A DNA stretch of 9,972 bases from Lachnospiraceae bacterium (GCA_021770615.1 JAETQR010000075.1:1-9972); one strand, 5' to 3'; shown: positions 1 through 7,600, counted from the first letter of the stretch. Notes: generated by a model not told the origin, from the sequence alone. Program-made: numbers and translations.

Positions 1-2
1 AG

Positions 3-83
3 ATTGCCGGGATGAATGCAAGAAAACTAATCCGGTATCTGACCAGTCAGTCTGGTGCTGCCATTAATCCGCAGGAAGCCTGA
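3..83 (+). CDS. C-terminal fragment of an unidentified protein
   Basis: An open frame enters from the left edge and reads 26 residues (beginning IAGMNARKLIRYL, ending AAINPQEA) before a TGA at 81-83. The residue mix looks like real protein, and no other frame here is better. The piece is too short to assign to a family. No clear intrinsic terminator follows it within 100 bases. It could equally be a fortuitous open frame. Confidence 0.4.
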   Translation: MAGMNARKLIRYLTSQSGAAINPQEA

Positions 84-303
84 AAGATAAGGGACACACT
101 CTTGCAGCGGTGCATTGAAAATACTCTCCAGAGAATCGTCTGATAATTTACGAAGCTAATTTGTTAAGTTTTCAAGGTACAGTCAAAAAAAGTTACTTTA
201 AATTGCCCATTTGTCGGGCAACTCATACTATATCTGAAAATCAATTTGCAAATTTCGGTACAGATTGTAATTTTTGAGGTATAATTTGTAATTATTTGCC
301 GGG

Positions 304-346
304 GAGTTGCTAAATCTGCTAAATCTGCAGATTGCTAAATCAACTC
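304..346. repeat. GCTAAATCT repeats around a 12-bp palindrome, flanked by GAGTTG/CAACTC
   Basis: GCTAAATCT occurs twice in tandem (309-317 and 318-326) and again as GCTAAATC at 334-341. Overlapping these is the perfect palindrome AATCTGCAGATT (322-333). The block is bracketed by GAGTTG (304-309) and CAACTC (341-346), and a run of six T follows directly. It can be read as a regulator-binding cluster or as an imperfect terminator hairpin for the gene at the left edge. The sequence alone does not decide. Confidence 0.45.
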
Positions 347-397
347 TTTTTTCTTCCATTTATGGTACAAAATAATAGAGCCCTCACAAGAACGGCC

Positions 398-426
398 TTG
401 ACAATTTTATCTATAACTTATACACT
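398..426 (+). promoter_or_regulatory. Candidate promoter for the merR-like gene
   Basis: A perfect -35 hexamer TTGACA (398-403) is followed after 17 bases by TACACT (421-426), a 4/6 match to the -10 consensus. Transcription would start near 433 and leave a leader of about 90 bases. The spacing is normal for a housekeeping sigma factor, not the stretched 19-20 bp typical of promoters activated by MerR proteins. The regulator may therefore be made constitutively. Confidence 0.45.
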
Positions 427-450
427 ATTTTAGGGTATTATAACATAACC

Positions 451-498
451 ACCCATGAACAACTCAATGGGTCTTATAATATTTTTGACTTTTATAAG
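451..498 (+). repeat. Two adjacent inverted repeats in the merR-like leader
   Basis: ACCCAT (451-456) pairs with ATGGGT (467-472), and immediately after it CTTATAA (473-479) pairs with TTATAAG (492-498). The two short stems lie back to back just before the ribosome site AAGGAG (508-513). They may be mRNA hairpins or an operator for the regulator itself. Both stems are short and AT-rich, so chance is possible. Confidence 0.35.
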
Positions 499-521
499 AA
501 AGATGATAAGGAGATTATACT

Positions 522-1358
522 ATGGACAACCCGATTGACAGCACTACAACCGAGAGCGACTACAGCTTATTTTCTATCCGTCAGGCGGCACACGCCTGCA
601 ATCTTTCCCGTTCCAGCCTGATCCGGCTGGAGGAAAAGGGGCTTCTCACACCATTCTGCACGGATGCAAACAGCGGATACCGTTACTATGATAACAACAA
701 TATCAGCCGCATCCTGCAGATTCAGAAATTCCAGGGAATGGGTTTCAGCCCGGAAGAAATCCTCTCCTACTATGAGGGCGGCGGAAAAGCAGACGATCTT
801 CTCGCCACTTTGGAACAGAAGCTATCCATATTGCAGCAACAGGTTGCAGAAATGCGTCTGCGTTCCCATGATGTGCCGGATATGTCCCTGTCCATCATAG
901 AGATTCCTGAAACGATATGCTGTGTCCGCAAGTTTCAAGGTCCTCTGATTCAGGATAAATACCATGCCTCGTATGATTTTTTCCATGAATGTGTGGAAAA
1001 AGGAATCACACTTGCACCAGAACCGTTTTTCATCATCAATGAGCGCACGGACTATTTGGAAGGAAAACTTTCTTCCGCACCCTTTGATTCTTATATCTGT
1101 ATGCCGGTTTTACCGGAACAGGCACCGGAGGTTGCGGTTCATTTTCCTGCCTGCATTGCCCTTTCCCTGCTTTGTTATGGCAACTATAACAACATCAATG
1201 AAGCTTATCTGTATCTGGGCGAACAAGTGCGTAAACGCAGGCTTACTCCTGCCGGATATATCCGGGCTATCAGTCTGGTCGGACCTTATGTGGGACGAGA
1301 GATTGATCCACAAAGGTACTGCTCGCAGCTAGTGCTGCCAGTGGAAAAACCGGAATAA
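522..1358 (+). CDS. MerR family transcriptional regulator with GyrI/BmrR-like effector domain
   Basis: This 278-residue protein has the layout of multidrug-sensing MerR regulators such as BmrR and BltR. Residues about 15-85 form the winged helix-turn-helix: SIRQAAHACNLSRSSLIRLEEKGLL, then the GYRYYD wing motif and an MGFSPEEI helix. A dimerising coiled coil follows at about 88-115, and from about 120 a GyrI-like ligand-binding domain runs to the end. The ATG at 522 follows AAGGAG (508-513) at good spacing. Family members bind between a stretched -35 and -10 and twist the DNA to activate transcription when a ligand is bound. The gene faces the minus-strand cupin/MATE/reductase set, ending 35 bases from the reductase stop. 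By analogy with BmrR-pump pairs, control of the MATE pump is a reasonable inference. The ligand is unknown. Confidence 0.9.
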   Translation: MDNPIDSTTTESDYSLFSIRQAAHACNLSRSSLIRLEEKGLLTPFCTDANSGYRYYDNNNISRILQIQKFQGMGFSPEEILSYYEGGGKADDLLATLEQKLSILQQQVAEMRLRSHDVPDMSLSIIEIPETICCVRKFQGPLIQDKYHASYDFFHECVEKGITLAPEPFFIINERTDYLEGKLSSAPFDSYICMPVLPEQAPEVAVHFPACIALSLLCYGNYNNINEAYLYLGEQVRKRRLTPAGYIRAISLVGPYVGREIDPQRYCSQLVLPVEKPE

Positions 1359-1392
1359 AACAGTAGCATTGTATGTAAAAAACTTAGAAACA

Positions 1393-2514
1393 TCATTTTA
1401 GCAAAGTATCACAAATCTCACTCAGATGTTCCCTGATTTTTATGTGCTGCGGACACGCCTCCTCACATTTACCGCACTTAATACATTCACTTGCCGGCTG
1501 CAGACCATGACGCCCCACCAGCCATTCTTCCTGTCCCTTTGCCGCTGTTTTGTCCCCATACAGCGTCAGGTAATTCCTCGCCGTAAAGGAACCGGAAATA
1601 CCGATATTCTTCGGACAGACCTTTGCACAATAATTGCATGTGGTGCAGGGAATCAATGGAATTTTCTTCAATTCATCCTGTGCCCGGCTCAATGTCTCCT
1701 TCTGGCTCTCATTCAGACCGGCAAATGATTCCATATAGGACAAATTGTCTTTCATCTGTTCCACATTGCTCATACCGGAGAGTACGGTGATCACTCCCTC
1801 CAAATCAGCTGCAAAACGAACTCCCCACGATGCCGGTGAAGATTCCGGCTCTGCTTCTTTTAACACCTTTACCACAGATTCCGGAGGTGTTGCTAACATG
1901 CCGCCCTTGACCGGTTCCATAACGATAACCGGCTTTCCATGCCTTCTTGCCACCTCATAACAGCCCCGGGACTGCACCGCAGGATTCTCCCAATCGGCAT
2001 AATTGATCTGCAGCTGGACAAACTCCATTTCCGGATGTGTATTCAGGATTTCTTCCAATTCCTCCGGTGTGGAGTGAAAAGAAAAACCAACGTGTTTAAT
2101 CAATCCCGCCTTCTTTTTTTCCTGCACCCAGTTCCACATATCGAAATCATCAAAATAATGGGTTCTTCCCTCTCCCAGATTGTGAAGCAGATAAAAATCG
2201 AAATATCCGGCTCCCGTCTGCTCTAAAGAGGTATCAAACTGTTTGTACGCTTCTTCTTTCGTCTTGCAGTTAATCCATGCAGCATTTTTGGTAGCAAGCT
2301 GAAAACGTTCCCTTGGATAACGCTCCACCAGCGCCTTGCGAATAGCATCCTCACTGCCCGCATATGCCCATGCCGTATCGAAATAAGTAAATCCTGCCTG
2401 CAGAAACAGATCAACCATTTCCTTTGTCTGCTCCACATCAATAGCACCATCCTTCTGCGGAAGACGCATCAACCCAAATCCAAGCTTCTTGATTTCCTTT
2501 CCCAAATCACTCAT
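1393..2514 (-). CDS. Aldo/keto reductase with C-terminal 2[4Fe-4S] ferredoxin domain
   Basis: This is a soluble oxidoreductase of the COG1453 type: an NAD(P)H-dependent aldo/keto reductase barrel fused to a dicluster ferredoxin tail. Counting from the GTG at 2517, the catalytic tetrad is visible as Asp47 (FDTAWAY), Tyr52, Lys77 (ATKN) and His112 (YLLHN). The iron-sulfur part has two CxxCxxCxxxCP motifs, Cys291/294/297/301 and Cys345/348/351/355. The length of about 373 residues is normal for the family. Two starts are possible: GTG at 2517, 8 bases after AAAGGA (2531-2526), or ATG at 2514, 11 bases after it; I list the ATG. It is the last gene of the minus-strand set, after the MATE gene and a reductase remnant. 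The carbonyl substrate cannot be told from the sequence; electrons may pass to or from a partner through the clusters. Confidence 0.92.
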   Translation of the reverse strand: MSDLGKEIKKLGFGLMRLPQKDGAIDVEQTKEMVDLFLQAGFTYFDTAWAYAGSEDAIRKALVERYPRERFQLATKNAAWINCKTKEEAYKQFDTSLEQTGAGYFDFYLLHNLGEGRTHYFDDFDMWNWVQEKKKAGLIKHVGFSFHSTPEELEEILNTHPEMEFVQLQINYADWENPAVQSRGCYEVARRHGKPVIVMEPVKGGMLATPPESVVKVLKEAEPESSPASWGVRFAADLEGVITVLSGMSNVEQMKDNLSYMESFAGLNESQKETLSRAQDELKKIPLIPCTTCNYCAKVCPKNIGISGSFTARNYLTLYGDKTAAKGQEEWLVGRHGLQPASECIKCGKCEEACPQHIKIREHLSEICDTLLK

Positions 2515-2531
2515 CACATTACCATTCCTTT

Positions 2532-2654
2532 CTAAATCATTTTACTTTCCTTTGCCGCGGCTTTTGTATTCTGAGCCATCACTCCTACCAGTCTGTGTGG
2601 TACATACGGTTCCTCCAGATAAGCGGTTTCTTCCTCCGACAGTCTTAGTTGCGT
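2532..2654 (-). pseudogene. C-terminal remnant of a second aldo/keto reductase
   Basis: Between the MATE stop (2660) and the intact reductase, the minus strand reads 40 codons, T-Q-L-R then LSEEETAYLEEPYVPHRLVG and so on, ending at TAG 2534-2532. The LSEEE-x-YLEEPYVPH-x-LVGV pattern matches, from memory, the C-terminal end of classical single-domain aldo/keto reductases. It does not resemble the ferredoxin tail of the neighbour, so it is not a duplicate of that gene. An in-frame TAG lies just upstream (2657-2655) and the MATE gene starts to occupy the DNA at 2660, so the barrel is missing. I read it as the scar of a deletion that removed nearly all of a reductase gene. A real 40-residue protein is unlikely because no start codon or ribosome site is visible. 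Confidence 0.65.
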
Positions 2655-2659
2655 CTATC

Positions 2660-3985
2660 TCATATCAACCGGAACTGCTTCCATTTCCCCCTCCGGTACC
2701 GGATATAAAAAATCACAGCCCGGATACACCAGTCCAGACACATCGCCCATGCAATGCCGATCACACCCATATTCAGGACAATGGCAAACACCAACGAAAA
2801 AAGCAGCCTTGCACCAATCGTCGTGGCAAGGGACACCACCATCGTAAACTTCACATCTCCGGCCGCACGCATTCCCTTTCCCAGCGGGTCTGCAAACGGA
2901 AAAGCAATACAGTTAAAAATGTTATGGATCAGAACCAACATGATTGTTATCTTTCTTGTTTCCTCAGTCACATCATAAAACTGCATAACAAAAGGCGTCA
3001 ATACAAACACTGCAGCATTCCAGGCAACAGAAATCAGAACCGTTATCTTCAAAAGTTTCCGAAAATAATAGTCTGCCTGCTCCGTGTCCCGGCTTCCCAT
3101 GCACTGGCCAATGACTGTAATGAACACCGGTCCCATCGTGACACAGACCAAAGCAGCTAAAGACCAGATGCTCTGTGCAATGCCATTCGCGGCAATCTGT
3201 GATGTGCCGAACAAAGCTACCACACTGCTTAACGCCACCTTGACGAATTGGAATATCCCCTGCTCCACACCGTTTGGCACGGCAATTCCCAAAATACGCT
3301 TCAAAAGCCCGGCATTAAAATGAAAAATCCACTGTTTTCGGTAATAGACACCATTCTCTTTCCGAAAGCAAAGAACGGTAACTGCCACCGCTGAAAATGT
3401 CCTCGCAATCAGAGAGGGAACTGCCACTCCCGCCACCCCTGCATGAAGAACAAACACGCCAATGACATTTCCGGCAATGTTAATCAGATTGGAAACAACT
3501 GCAATATACATGGTTGTACTCGTTTTGCCAATGCTGCGGAAAAGCGCCGCACCGGCATTATAAATGGCAAGTGCCGGATAGGAATAAGCGGATATCCGCA
3601 GATAAACCATACAGGCATCCATCACATCTTTTTCCACTTTCCCAAACAGCAGCCGAAGAAGCGGATATCCAAAAAACAGGATACCAACCATAATCCCTAC
3701 AGAAAACAGGATAGAAATCATCAACAGCTGACTGGCGGATTCCCCTGCCAACTCTTTCTTTTTCCCGCCAATATACTGACTGACGATTACGGCACCGCCC
3801 GAAGCCAGTGCCGTAAACAAAAAGATAAAAATGGTATTAAAGGAATTTACCAGCGACACTCCGGACACTGCAGCTTCCCCGGCAAAACTAATCACAAAAG
3901 TATCTGCCAGCCCCACCAGTATGACCAGAAGCTGTTCCAGAAACAGAGGGACAATGAGTCTCCTTAAATCCTTATTGCTAAACAT
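2660..3985 (-). CDS. MATE family multidrug/cation efflux transporter
   Basis: The 441-residue protein has the length and hydrophobic pattern of a MATE exporter, with about twelve membrane helices in two repeated halves. The first helix carries the typical opening LIVPLFLEQLLVILVGLADT (residues 10-29), followed by SGVSLVNSF and, after the second helix, the VSQYIGGKKKE loop. A similar start of the second half is seen in the AVPNGVEQGIFQFVKVALSS region. MATE proteins expel organic cations and drugs in exchange for Na+ or H+ across the cytoplasmic membrane. The ATG at 3985-3983 has GAGGTG (3998-3993) 7 bases upstream. It follows the cupin stop by only 25 bases, so the two are probably cotranscribed. 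The MerR/BmrR-like regulator nearby fits a drug-efflux role. The substrate is not predictable. Confidence 0.92.
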   Translation of the reverse strand: MFSNKDLRRLIVPLFLEQLLVILVGLADTFVISFAGEAAVSGVSLVNSFNTIFIFLFTALASGGAVIVSQYIGGKKKELAGESASQLLMISILFSVGIMVGILFFGYPLLRLLFGKVEKDVMDACMVYLRISAYSYPALAIYNAGAALFRSIGKTSTTMYIAVVSNLINIAGNVIGVFVLHAGVAGVAVPSLIARTFSAVAVTVLCFRKENGVYYRKQWIFHFNAGLLKRILGIAVPNGVEQGIFQFVKVALSSVVALFGTSQIAANGIAQSIWSLAALVCVTMGPVFITVIGQCMGSRDTEQADYYFRKLLKITVLISVAWNAAVFVLTPFVMQFYDVTEETRKITIMLVLIHNIFNCIAFPFADPLGKGMRAAGDVKFTMVVSLATTIGARLLFSLVFAIVLNMGVIGIAWAMCLDWCIRAVIFYIRYRRGKWKQFRLI

Positions 3986-4010
3986 TCTCTTTCACCTCTG
4001 TATTCCATTC

Positions 4011-4445
4011 CTATAGCTTTGCATATGCCTCATCATCAACAGCTTCCAACCATTCATTGCTGGTATCCACACCGGGAACTTCCACGGCAATATGGCTGAA
4101 CCAGCTGTCTGCCTTTGCCCCATGCCAGTGCTTGACTTCCGGTGGAATCGTGATAACTGTCCCCGGTTCTAAGCTGACCGGATCTTTTCCCTCCTCCTGA
4201 TACCAGCCACTTCCAGCCGTACAGACTAAAATTTGTCCGCCTCCGCTTTTCGCATGATGGATATGCCAGTTATTACGGCAGCCCGGCTCAAACGTCACAT
4301 TTGCCAGAAACACCGCACATTCTCCCGGATGATTCAGCGGTTTTAAGTAAGAATTACCGATAAAATACTCCGCAAATCCCGTATTGGCATCTCCCAATCC
4401 AAAAACATTCAACTTGTCAAACTCTTCTTTGCTACCGACCTTCAT
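4011..4445 (-). CDS. Small single-domain cupin protein
   Basis: The product is a 144-residue cupin, a beta-barrel that usually binds one metal ion. Motif 1 is seen as G-C-R-N-N-W-His61-I-His63-His64, with Gln71 in the place of the usual glutamate (GGGQILVCTAGSG). Motif 2 is PGTVITIPPEVKHWHGA with His106 and His108. Such small cupins with HxH...Q and HWH are common beside aldo/keto reductases, flavodoxins and carboxymuconolactone decarboxylase-like genes in Clostridia; their reactions are mostly unknown. The frame is open six codons further to an ATG at 4463, but GGAGGT at 4457-4452 lies 6 bases before the ATG at 4445, which decides the start. It is the first gene of the minus-strand set and is followed at 25 bases by the MATE gene. 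Confidence 0.88.
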   Translation of the reverse strand: MKVGSKEEFDKLNVFGLGDANTGFAEYFIGNSYLKPLNHPGECAVFLANVTFEPGCRNNWHIHHAKSGGGQILVCTAGSGWYQEEGKDPVSLEPGTVITIPPEVKHWHGAKADSWFSHIAVEVPGVDTSNEWLEAVDDEAYAKL

Positions 4446-4451
4446 ACTAAG

Positions 4452-4457
4452 ACCTCC
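4452..4457 (-). promoter_or_regulatory. Ribosome binding site that sets the cupin start
   Basis: GGAGGT on the minus strand is 6 bases before the ATG at 4445-4443. The longer start at 4463 has only an A-rich stretch before it and would put this strong site inside the coding region, so the shorter protein is preferred. Confidence 0.75.
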
Positions 4458-4498
4458 ATTCATTTTTTTAACCTAAAGATCAACCATGCGTTTATCTT

Positions 4499-4527
4499 AT
4501 CTTATTACAATATCTAACAAAAGTCTA
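4499..4527 (-). promoter_or_regulatory. Weak candidate promoter for the cupin-MATE-reductase set
   Basis: On the minus strand TAGACT (4527-4522) and TAAGAT (4504-4499) are separated by 17 bases; each matches the consensus at 4 of 6 positions. A direct repeat TTAGA, 11 bases apart, overlaps the -35. No long-spacer promoter with a clear dyad, as expected for MerR activation, was recognised. Confidence 0.3.
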
Positions 4528-4594
4528 ATGCTTATATTACATTATTAGAAATACATAAAAGGCATGACTTCTTTTCTTTTTCTGCCTTTTCTTT

Positions 4595-4819
4595 CTATAT
4601 TTTTCCCATAATTTCAGCCCCGTTCCTTCCGTACTTTTCCCTGGCAAGGATGATCTCCTCCATACAGGACAGATACAAATTCTGCGTCTGGTATAAAAGC
4701 CGTTTCGGGTACAACACCTCCGACTTGATAACCGCCCATTAAAACTGCTCTGCATTCATCCCGTGGTACTTAAAAAATCCACAAATGGACTCCTGATAAT
4801 CCCGGATTTCCTTATTCAT
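4595..4819 (-). pseudogene. Interrupted small reading frame, function unknown
   Basis: From ATG 4819 the minus strand reads 26 residues (MNKEIRDYQESICGFFKYHG then MNAEQF), a TAA at 4741-4739, then 47 more residues in the same frame (WAVIKSEVLYPKRLLYQTQN, LYLSCMEEIILAREKYG and a short tail) to TAG at 4597-4595. The pattern of amphipathic helices and codon choice looks protein-like on both sides of the stop. I therefore suggest a gene of about 74 codons broken by a nonsense change. No family is recognised. The ribosome site is poor: AAGGAG lies about 22 bases before the ATG. It may also be just an open stretch of non-coding DNA. Confidence 0.35.
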
Positions 4820-5024
4820 TTTTACTTCAAAAAATCAGGAAGCTCCTTCTGCTTTGATTCTAATTAAAATATAACTCAGACCTTTCCTCAACAGAAGTTT
4901 CTGTTTGTATATCAGTTTCTACCCGGAGGTAATAACAGGAGAGGGAGGGCAGGCATCATAATTCTGCCTGTCCTCCCTCTCTGGTTCTGCTACTGTTCCT
5001 GTATCTGTCTGCATTCCGGCACAG
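4820..5024. other. Non-coding gap between the broken frame and the surface-protein gene
   Basis: No gene is seen here. It contains a short near-perfect inverted repeat AACAGAAGTTTCTGTT (4890-4905) and the long hairpin described at 4939-4981. Confidence 0.6.
4939..4981 (-). terminator. Strong hairpin, probable terminator of the secreted-protein gene
   Basis: Positions 4939-4955 and 4965-4981 form a 17-bp stem (one G-T pair) around a 9-base loop. It lies 43 bases beyond the stop of the minus-strand gene at 5025. On the minus strand the stem is followed by CTGTTATTACC, which is only moderately T-rich, so it is not a textbook intrinsic terminator. It might instead stabilise the 3' end of the mRNA. 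The + strand side has no T tract. Confidence 0.6.
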
Positions 5025-7592
5025 CTATTTTACTGTTATCTTGATTTTGGTTCTTACCCCATTTAATGCAGTAACATAAATATAACAACTTCCTTTCTTC
5101 TTCGCCTTTATCCTGCCTTCCTGCGTTACCGTCGCAATCTTCTTATCACCAGACCAGTATTGCAGGGCAGATCCGTAGTATTTTGGAAGAAGTTTTTTCT
5201 TGATTGCCTGTTTGACAATTGTTGCCTTAATACGAACGCTCTTGCCTTTTTTCAAGCTATACTTCTTTTTCGCCAGTTTCAGTTTTTTGGCATTTGTGTA
5301 TTTTTTGTTTGTTTTTCCCACTATATAGTAAGTCCTGCTGCTGCCGATATATCTCTTTTTTCCGTCCACATACTTCCATGCCTTTATCCAGACAGAATAC
5401 ACTTCCTTTCCAGAAATCTTTTTACCGGCTATCTTCGTAAGAGAAACAGAAGCTTTTCCATTTGTTACTGTCTTAGCTAAAGATTTTTTGTGAGCAACAA
5501 AAATGTCATATCCCTCTACTCCTGCTATCTTCGTCCATTTCAGAACAAGAGCATTTCCCTTCCAATTGACGAATATGCCGGAATCCAGTTTTGCAGAATT
5601 TTTCTTCATTTCCTCCGACGTGATGGTCTCCTGTGGTTGCTTTGTCGCTTCTGTCGGTATTGGCTTTTCCGTCTGCTCCGGTGTCACTGTTGGTGTTGGT
5701 GGCAATTTCCCAATTTCCTCAATGTGCATTACACAGCCGCAAACGCTGCACTTATAAACTCTAACTCCTGTCTCCGCTTCCGTCGGCTCCTTCGTCACGC
5801 TCCCGCTGTCTTCTGCATGGGCAGAAACATCCCTCTTCTCCCCGCAGGCGCATTCATGCCAGTGGCCATCATCGTCTGACTTCCAGTCTGTCCCAAATTC
5901 ATGCGCATGCGGTGCTGCTGAAACTTGAATGGCAATATCCGCCGTCTTTGTCCCTCCATTCTTCGTATAAGAAACGGTCAAAATCCTGTCCCCGGCCACT
6001 GACATATCAATGTCAGACGCATTGGTGGCAAACCCCGTAACTGCTTCGCTGTAGCCATCTGCATAATACACCGTCACGGCCAGGTCATCCACATTTAAGG
6101 ACTCTCCTGCCGTGTATGCCGTCTTTGCCTTCGATGCCTCGATCCTGTCCGGGGCAAGGTTCGTGTTATGGATAACTTTCAGGCTCCCCCTCGCCAATGT
6201 AATGTCATAGCTGCCTGTCACATCTTCCCCTTCCGCATTGACAATCTTCACGCCGCTTACGGTAATGGCACCGTTATCCGTAAGTTCTGCCCCGCTTGGC
6301 GTGAGGGTAATCTCCGAAATCCTGTCGCCTGCCATAAGTCCACTCGATACTGCGTATGCGCTCTGGTCAATGCCATTTCCCCACATGATGCTCTGATCCC
6401 CTGCCGCTATCGTTATTTGTCTTTCTGCCATTCTTGCATAAGCTACATTGTCTACTGTCGTTTCCAGCCAGATCTTGCATTTTCCAAAGTCTATCTCTGC
6501 AGATATGTTACAGGCATCCTGGATCTGTTTTTTGGTAACAGCCGTCGCCTCCCCTGCCGGCACGCTGTAATACCATTCTTTCTCTCCGTCATCCCCCTGC
6601 ACCACAAGGGAAACGGCTCCCTCTGCATTCTCATCCTTCCGGGCTGAAATCAGGCCGGCCGCCTCATTACATTTCAAGGTTCCGATCGCTTTATCCGCAT
6701 CATTCAGCCTCAAGGCCATTGCCGCGCCATCGGCTATCGTACCCACCTCTACAGCATCAGAGGACGCCGCCTTCGCAGCAGATGCAAAGAGGACAGATGA
6801 CAGATTCAGTTCAAAAGCGGGGACCAATCCGGTCACATTGCCTTCGACCATGCAGTTAGAAACATGATCCGTGTCTGCAAGAAGCACAACCTCTCTATAC
6901 TCCTTGTTCATGTGCGGCGTGCGCAGCCAAAAACCATCGCATTCCCAATACATCGAATTTATCCAATACGCCGGATCTATACGCAGGCCATTATTTAAAT
7001 CATCCGATGCATTTGCTCCCACCGTGATATATTTACTCTGATCAGAAACGGAATTTGCCAAATACAGCTTATCAGTTGTAGAATATACGCTGTCCTTTTT
7101 TGTATCTTTCGTATAGATCGTTGTATTCTTCATCAGGTTTTGCTCAGCAGTTGAAAAATAAGAAGTCTCCAGTCCCTTTAACGTAGTCCTTAACGGGCTG
7201 GCGCCGTAATGGTTGGGATATACTTCAGATGGCGCTTCCCCTGGATAATGGCACCCCCAATCTGCGCTATATGGTTTATCTGATTCATAGTCGTCTTCAA
7301 ACGACTGTCTTGCCAGCGGACTTGCCGCAAACAATGTCAGACCGCCTTCACCCTGGCTTCCCGCAATCCACCATTCCTGATTATCTTTTCCAAAGCAGAG
7401 CTTTGTCGAATTACTACTACCATCTGAATCATCCGTATTAAAATCCCGCAGCTGTTTTGCTGTCGCAAACCGGCTGGGTTCTGAGAGTTCTGCCGCATGA
7501 ACCTCCGGGCAAAATGCCGGAAATGAAGTTATGATTATTGCCGCTACCAGCAATAGTGTGCCTGCTTTACTCTTTAAATTTCCTTGTTTCAA
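5025..7592 (-). CDS. Large secreted/surface protein: DUF6273-like head, Ig-like domains, C-terminal Big_2
   Basis: The 855-residue product (from TTG 7592) begins with a signal peptide: basic KQGNLKSK, a hydrophobic core TLLLVAAIIITSF and a likely cut after VHA, about residue 33. Residues 35-270 resemble DUF6273 domains of clostridial surface proteins (FGKDNQEWWIAGS, LTLFAASPLA, GFWLRTP, LVPAFELN). A less clear segment and an Ig/YDG-like domain follow to about 475. Next come an Ig-like domain (478-561, AYTAGESLNVDDLAVTVYYA), a His/Cys-rich module (562-630, HAHEF, HWHECACGE, CSVCGC) and a Pro/Thr linker (631-664). A fibronectin-like domain (665-766) and a very lysine-rich Big_2 domain (767-855) complete it. 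There is no LPXTG motif or C-terminal membrane helix, so anchoring may rely on the basic tail. The frame is open to a GTG at 7679 with no ribosome site. GGAGGA at 7606-7601 favours the TTG. It is a single-gene unit; the ligand is unknown. Confidence 0.88.
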   Translation of the reverse strand: MKQGNLKSKAGTLLLVAAIIITSFPAFCPEVHAAELSEPSRFATAKQLRDFNTDDSDGSSNSTKLCFGKDNQEWWIAGSQGEGGLTLFAASPLARQSFEDDYESDKPYSADWGCHYPGEAPSEVYPNHYGASPLRTTLKGLETSYFSTAEQNLMKNTTIYTKDTKKDSVYSTTDKLYLANSVSDQSKYITVGANASDDLNNGLRIDPAYWINSMYWECDGFWLRTPHMNKEYREVVLLADTDHVSNCMVEGNVTGLVPAFELNLSSVLFASAAKAASSDAVEVGTIADGAAMALRLNDADKAIGTLKCNEAAGLISARKDENAEGAVSLVVQGDDGEKEWYYSVPAGEATAVTKKQIQDACNISAEIDFGKCKIWLETTVDNVAYARMAERQITIAAGDQSIMWGNGIDQSAYAVSSGLMAGDRISEITLTPSGAELTDNGAITVSGVKIVNAEGEDVTGSYDITLARGSLKVIHNTNLAPDRIEASKAKTAYTAGESLNVDDLAVTVYYADGYSEAVTGFATNASDIDMSVAGDRILTVSYTKNGGTKTADIAIQVSAAPHAHEFGTDWKSDDDGHWHECACGEKRDVSAHAEDSGSVTKEPTEAETGVRVYKCSVCGCVMHIEEIGKLPPTPTVTPEQTEKPIPTEATKQPQETITSEEMKKNSAKLDSGIFVNWKGNALVLKWTKIAGVEGYDIFVAHKKSLAKTVTNGKASVSLTKIAGKKISGKEVYSVWIKAWKYVDGKKRYIGSSRTYYIVGKTNKKYTNAKKLKLAKKKYSLKKGKSVRIKATIVKQAIKKKLLPKYYGSALQYWSGDKKIATVTQEGRIKAKKKGSCYIYVTALNGVRTKIKITVK

Positions 7593-7600
7593 TGTCCTCT

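Larger units (their letters stand above)
84..521. other. AT-rich intergenic region upstream of the merR-like gene
   Basis: This 438-base gap holds no convincing gene on either strand. It contains a small hairpin (TTGCCC 203-208 with GGGCAA 216-221), a cluster of GCTAAATCT repeats around a 12-bp palindrome (304-346), a candidate promoter (398-426) and two adjacent inverted repeats in the leader (451-498). The region is much richer in A+T than the gene it precedes. Confidence 0.7.

Noticed and set aside
203..221. Hairpin TTGCCC/GGGCAA as terminator of the left-edge gene
   Set aside because: The stem is only 6 bp and no T tract follows on the + strand.
84..521. Riboswitch or structured RNA upstream of the merR-like gene
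   Set aside because: Only short local stems are present; no known riboswitch core pattern was recognised.
1359..1392. Bidirectional terminator between the convergent merR-like and reductase genes
   Set aside because: No stem-loop with a T tract could be found in this 34-base gap.
2489..3160. 223-codon + strand open frame opposite the MATE and reductase region
   Set aside because: It has a low-complexity, Pro/His-rich product with no domain and lies antisense to a clear MATE gene; it is a shadow frame.
4537..4755. 72-codon minus-strand frame in another phase of the 4595-4819 region
   Set aside because: The product is Arg/Cys-rich with no recognisable fold and no ribosome site; the interrupted frame in the alternative phase is more protein-like.
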